Shown one piece after another: positions 61,056 to 64,000 of a stretch of 64,000 nt of DNA. A program made the translations under genes and the position numbers. The stretch spans positions 3,726 to 67,725 of the forward strand of contig CAUQTI010000017.1 of NCBI GenBank assembly GCA_963521065.1, written 5' to 3'. Position 1 is the first letter of the stretch; the number at the start of each line of letters is the position of its first letter. This DNA is from IOR16 sp963521065. Lineage in GTDB: Bacteria > Bacillota > Clostridia > Peptostreptococcales > Anaerovoracaceae. The notes beneath the pieces were generated by a model. The model ran no database searches and was not told the DNA's origin. It saw nothing but the letters and a program-made list of their open reading frames with translations.

Positions 61056-62170
61056 TGAAACGCTTAAAAATATGTGTTTATGCAATTTGTAAAAATGAGT
61101 CTCGCTTTGTTGATTCTTGGGTCGACTCTATGCAAGAAGCGGATCTCATTGTTGTAACAGATACTGGCTCCACTGACGACACTGTAGCAAAATTAAGAGA
61201 AAGAGGGGTTATTGTGTATTTAGAAAAAATAAGCCCTTGGCGTTTTGATATAGCCCGCAACCTCTCACTGGAGCACGTCCCCGATGATGTGGACATCTGC
61301 GTATGCACCGACTTAGATGAACTATTTGAGGCTGGATGGAGGGAGAAGTTGGAAACAGCATGGCAAGCGCACCAACCGATTCATAATTCACCAATTGCGA
61401 AGAGCGGAAGATATCTTTATAATTGGAGCCTTAAAGCCGACGGTTCTCCTGACGTCCAATTCTATTACTTTAAAATACATGATCGGCATGGTTTCAAGTG
61501 GAGATGCCCCGTGCACGAGTATGTGCAATACACTGGCACCCTTCCTCTTGAATATGTTTTTATGGAGAACCTCATCCTCAATCATTATCCCGATGCTAGT
61601 AAATCACGAAATTCTTACCTTTCCCTTTTGGAACTTGCCGTCGAAGAAGCACCCGAAGACGAGCGTATGCGTTATTACTTAGGTCGAGAATACATGTACA
61701 AAGGTGAATGGAACAAGAGCATTCAAACACTTCAATCTCACCTTTCTATGCCAACCGCCCAGTGGAAAGAAGAACGGTGCGCTTCGATGCGCTGGATTGC
61801 TAAATCCTATCAAAATTTGAATCAGCACCAACAAGCTTATATTTGGTATTATAAAGCAATTGCTGAAATGCCTTCTATGAGAGACCCTTATATAGAGTTT
61901 GCTAAGTTATGCTTTGAGTTAAAAGATTGGCGCATGACGTACTTTTTAGTAAAAGAAGCATTAAAAATTAAAGAAAAATCAAAAAGTTATGTTAACATGG
62001 GTTACTCTTGGGACTACACACCAGACGATTTAGCTGCTATCTCCGCCTATAATTTGAAGCTGTACGCTGAATCTCTTATCCATGCAGAAAATGCACTCCG
62101 TTTTTTCCCAGAAGATGAACGTCTTCAAAGTAATTTAAAAATTATTAAAGGGGTACAGAACAAAGTCTAA
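61055..62170 (+). CDS. Glycosyltransferase with TPR-like C-terminal region (second copy)
   Basis: This 371-residue paralog of the preceding gene has the same blocks (VYAICKNESRFVDSWVDSM, VTDTGSTDDTV, CVCTDLDELFEAGWR, MRYYLGREYMYKGEWNKSI, FPEDERLQSNLKI). The middle acceptor-facing region has diverged, so the two may add different sugars or act in sequence. Its ATG overlaps the upstream stop (TAATG), giving coupling. The collagen-like gene follows after 97 nt. Confidence 0.9.
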   Translation: MKRLKICVYAICKNESRFVDSWVDSMQEADLIVVTDTGSTDDTVAKLRERGVIVYLEKISPWRFDIARNLSLEHVPDDVDICVCTDLDELFEAGWREKLETAWQAHQPIHNSPIAKSGRYLYNWSLKADGSPDVQFYYFKIHDRHGFKWRCPVHEYVQYTGTLPLEYVFMENLILNHYPDASKSRNSYLSLLELAVEEAPEDERMRYYLGREYMYKGEWNKSIQTLQSHLSMPTAQWKEERCASMRWIAKSYQNLNQHQQAYIWYYKAIAEMPSMRDPYIEFAKLCFELKDWRMTYFLVKEALKIKEKSKSYVNMGYSWDYTPDDLAAISAYNLKLYAESLIHAENALRFFPEDERLQSNLKIIKGVQNKV

Positions 62171-62267
62171 TATTGCGCTTATTTATTTCTTACATCTCTA
62201 TTTTTCATAATCCTGGTGAAGAATCTTTATTTTACGAAAACGTTTTATATTGAAAGGACTCTACATT

Positions 62268-64000
62268 ATGCCGAATAAGTATGATCCCCCTCAAAAGAAT
62301 TCACCACTTATTGAGGAAAATAATTACGACAGCATAAACGCTTCTTACTCCACGCCAAGATATACTCACTCTTGTGATTCTTTCTGTCCTCCCGGACCGC
62401 AAGGTCCTCCGGGACCCGAAGGTCCAAAAGGAGCATCTGGATGCCGAGGCCCAAAGGGCGATATCGGTCTTCCCGGTCCGCAAGGCCCTCCGGGACCTGA
62501 AGGGCCTGCGGGGGCAAAAGGTGCACGTGGGCCACAAGGTCAAATAGGAGAAAGCGGTCTGGCCGGACCACAAGGTCCTGCCGGACCTCGCGGTAATCAA
62601 GGTCCAATTGGCCCTCCAGGACTTCAAGGTGTCAGAGGTGATATCGGCCCTCAAGGAGACCCTGGCTCTCAAGGCGAAAGAGGCCCTAAGGGAAACGAAG
62701 GTCCTCCGGGTGTACAAGGCCCTACCGGTCCACAAGGCCTGCAAGGCGAAACTGGACCAACTGGTCCACAAGGCGAACAAGGGTTTACCGGCCCTACCGG
62801 ATCGCAAGGTGACACAGGGCCCCCTGGTCCTCAGGGCTCTCCTGGCGGCCCAACAGGAGATACGGGTCCTACCGGAGCACAAGGGCCGCAAGGTTTACGA
62901 GGTGACATCGGTCCGACCGGACCGCAAGGTAATTTAGGCGCGACTGGTCCGACTGGAGCTCCCGGTGAGCCTGGTCAACAAGGGATTATGGGGCCAAGTG
63001 GCCCGCAAGGCGATACTGGACCAACCGGCCTGCAAGGCTTACAAGGCGACATCGGCCCGACTGGACCGCAAGGCGATACAGGCCCTACTGGCGCTCAGGG
63101 AGATACCGGACCGCAAGGCTTAAAAGGTGACATTGGTCCTACTGGACCACAAGGCGATACAGGCCCTACTGGTGCTCAGGGAGATACCGGACCTACCGGT
63201 CCACAAGGCGAGATCGGTCATACCGGACCGCAAGGTGATATCGGTCCCACTGGTTTGCAAGGCGACACAGGCCCAACTGGCCTACAAGGTGACACCGGTC
63301 CCCAAGGTCTTCAAGGGGATACCGGTCTGCCGGGCGACATTGGTCCTACTGGTCCGCAAGGTGATACCGGCCCGACTGGTTTGCAGGGTGACATCGGCCC
63401 AACCGGTTTACAAGGTGACACTGGACCTACCGGTCTACAGGGTGACATCGGTCCTACCGGCTTACAGGGTGATACCGGTCCCCAAGGTTTACAAGGCGAC
63501 ACTGGTTCGACTGGCCCTCAGGGAAATACTGGCCCTACTGGGCCGCAAGGCGATATCGGTCCTACCGGTCTTCAAGGTAACACTGGCCCGACTGGTTCAC
63601 AAGGCGAACTTGGTCCTACTGGGCCGCAGGGCGACATTGGTCCGACTGGTCTTCAAGGCGAACTTGGGCCAACTGGACCGCAAGGCAATACTGGACCTAC
63701 CGGTCTTCAGGGCGACATAGGTCCAACCGGTCCTCAAGGTCCTACCGGTCCGCAGGGTGGCACAGGCCCTACCGGTCCTCAAGGTGATTTAGGTCCAGCT
63801 GGTTCTCAAGGTGATGTCGGCCCTACTGGACCTCAGGGTGACATTGGTCCGACCGGCCTACAAGGAGATACTGGTCCGACTGGTTTACAGGGGGACACTG
63901 GTCCAACCGGCTCACAAGGTGACACCGGCCCAACAGGTCCTCAAGGAGAAACAGGTCCGATTGGCCTGCAAGGAGATATTGGCCCGACTGGTCCTCAAGG
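62268..64000 (+). CDS. Large collagen-like protein, partial at the right edge
   Basis: The ATG at 62268, with GAAAGGA ten bases upstream, opens a frame that stays open to the window end (at least 577 residues). Residues 1-42 are a non-collagenous head with two cysteines near 36-40. From residue 43 Gly-X-Y triplets run to the edge, early ones proline-rich and later ones dominated by a nine-residue repeat GPTGxQGDT/I (27 bp). One triplet is broken at 62844-62849 (GG). Thr in the GPT triplets is a typical O-glycosylation site in BclA-like proteins, matching the two upstream glycosyltransferases. The C-terminal domain lies outside. Confidence 0.93.
   Translation, partial: MPNKYDPPQKNSPLIEENNYDSINASYSTPRYTHSCDSFCPPGPQGPPGPEGPKGASGCRGPKGDIGLPGPQGPPGPEGPAGAKGARGPQGQIGESGLAGPQGPAGPRGNQGPIGPPGLQGVRGDIGPQGDPGSQGERGPKGNEGPPGVQGPTGPQGLQGETGPTGPQGEQGFTGPTGSQGDTGPPGPQGSPGGPTGDTGPTGAQGPQGLRGDIGPTGPQGNLGATGPTGAPGEPGQQGIMGPSGPQGDTGPTGLQGLQGDIGPTGPQGDTGPTGAQGDTGPQGLKGDIGPTGPQGDTGPTGAQGDTGPTGPQGEIGHTGPQGDIGPTGLQGDTGPTGLQGDTGPQGLQGDTGLPGDIGPTGPQGDTGPTGLQGDIGPTGLQGDTGPTGLQGDIGPTGLQGDTGPQGLQGDTGSTGPQGNTGPTGPQGDIGPTGLQGNTGPTGSQGELGPTGPQGDIGPTGLQGELGPTGPQGNTGPTGLQGDIGPTGPQGPTGPQGGTGPTGPQGDLGPAGSQGDVGPTGPQGDIGPTGLQGDTGPTGLQGDTGPTGSQGDTGPTGPQGETGPIGLQGDIGPTGPQ

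Noticed and set aside
62301..63782. Several open frames on both strands inside the last collagen-like gene
   Set aside because: They mirror the repetitive Gly-Pro codons in other frames. The true gene is the plus-strand frame from 62268, which stays open to the window edge.
63180..64000. Regular 27-bp repeats resembling a CRISPR array
   Set aside because: The repeats are contiguous coding units with no spacers and they keep the collagen reading frame.

Overview
The window looks like a chromosomal segment of a spore-forming, anaerobic, low-to-mid GC Bacillota, most likely class Clostridia. The evidence is the sporulation-type genes (a YtvI-like membrane protein, CwlD), Bacillota-style riboswitches (fluoride, c-di-GMP-II, SAM-I), an agr quorum-sensing cassette, an AddB nuclease subunit, an ECF transporter, an NhaC antiporter and BclA-like collagen proteins. 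No rRNA, tRNA, CRISPR array or prophage was seen.

Left part (1-14 kb): a PadR regulator with a permease-prefix membrane protein behind a 22-bp inverted-repeat operator; addB; cysK divergent from a CymR-like Rrf2 regulator followed by a MerR gene; two adjacent fluoride channel genes under a fluoride riboswitch; a MATE exporter; a ferredoxin/NapH-like/ArsR operon whose promoter carries a 30-bp perfect palindrome; a chemoreceptor preceded by a c-di-GMP-II riboswitch; and a glutathione peroxidase.

Middle (14-32 kb): an agr system in which agrBD (plus strand) converges on agrCA (minus strand). The 34-bp perfect inverted repeat upstream of agrB has the 21-bp spacing expected of LytTR-regulator sites, and the AgrD peptide predicts a serine-closed (lactone) signal. 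agrAC lies at the end of a ytvI-tex-HAD-agrA-agrC transcription unit. An ECF transporter with a divergent AraC regulator, a MarR/MFS pair, ribosomal protein L25, prfB with its programmed frameshift, and secA follow.

32.4-35.1 kb is a scar: IS3-family fragments in both orientations and an uncharacterised secreted protein/membrane protein pair lie between two copies of a 125-bp promoter-region repeat. The second copy drives a small AAA ATPase gene.

Right part (36-64 kb): a DUF362 ferredoxin-like protein, NhaC with an adjacent two-component system, aspartate kinase, metK under a SAM-I riboswitch, and a polyol/pentose cluster (ROK regulator, xylulokinase, polyol dehydrogenase, ribose-type ABC transporter). 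After these come an unknown protein, a non-canonical cis-prenyltransferase, a ClC transporter, a cluster of DnaA-box-like sequences, cwlD and an alanyl-tRNA editing protein. The window closes with a surface-glycoprotein locus: two collagen-like proteins flanking two tandem TPR-containing glycosyltransferases. The last collagen gene runs off the right edge.
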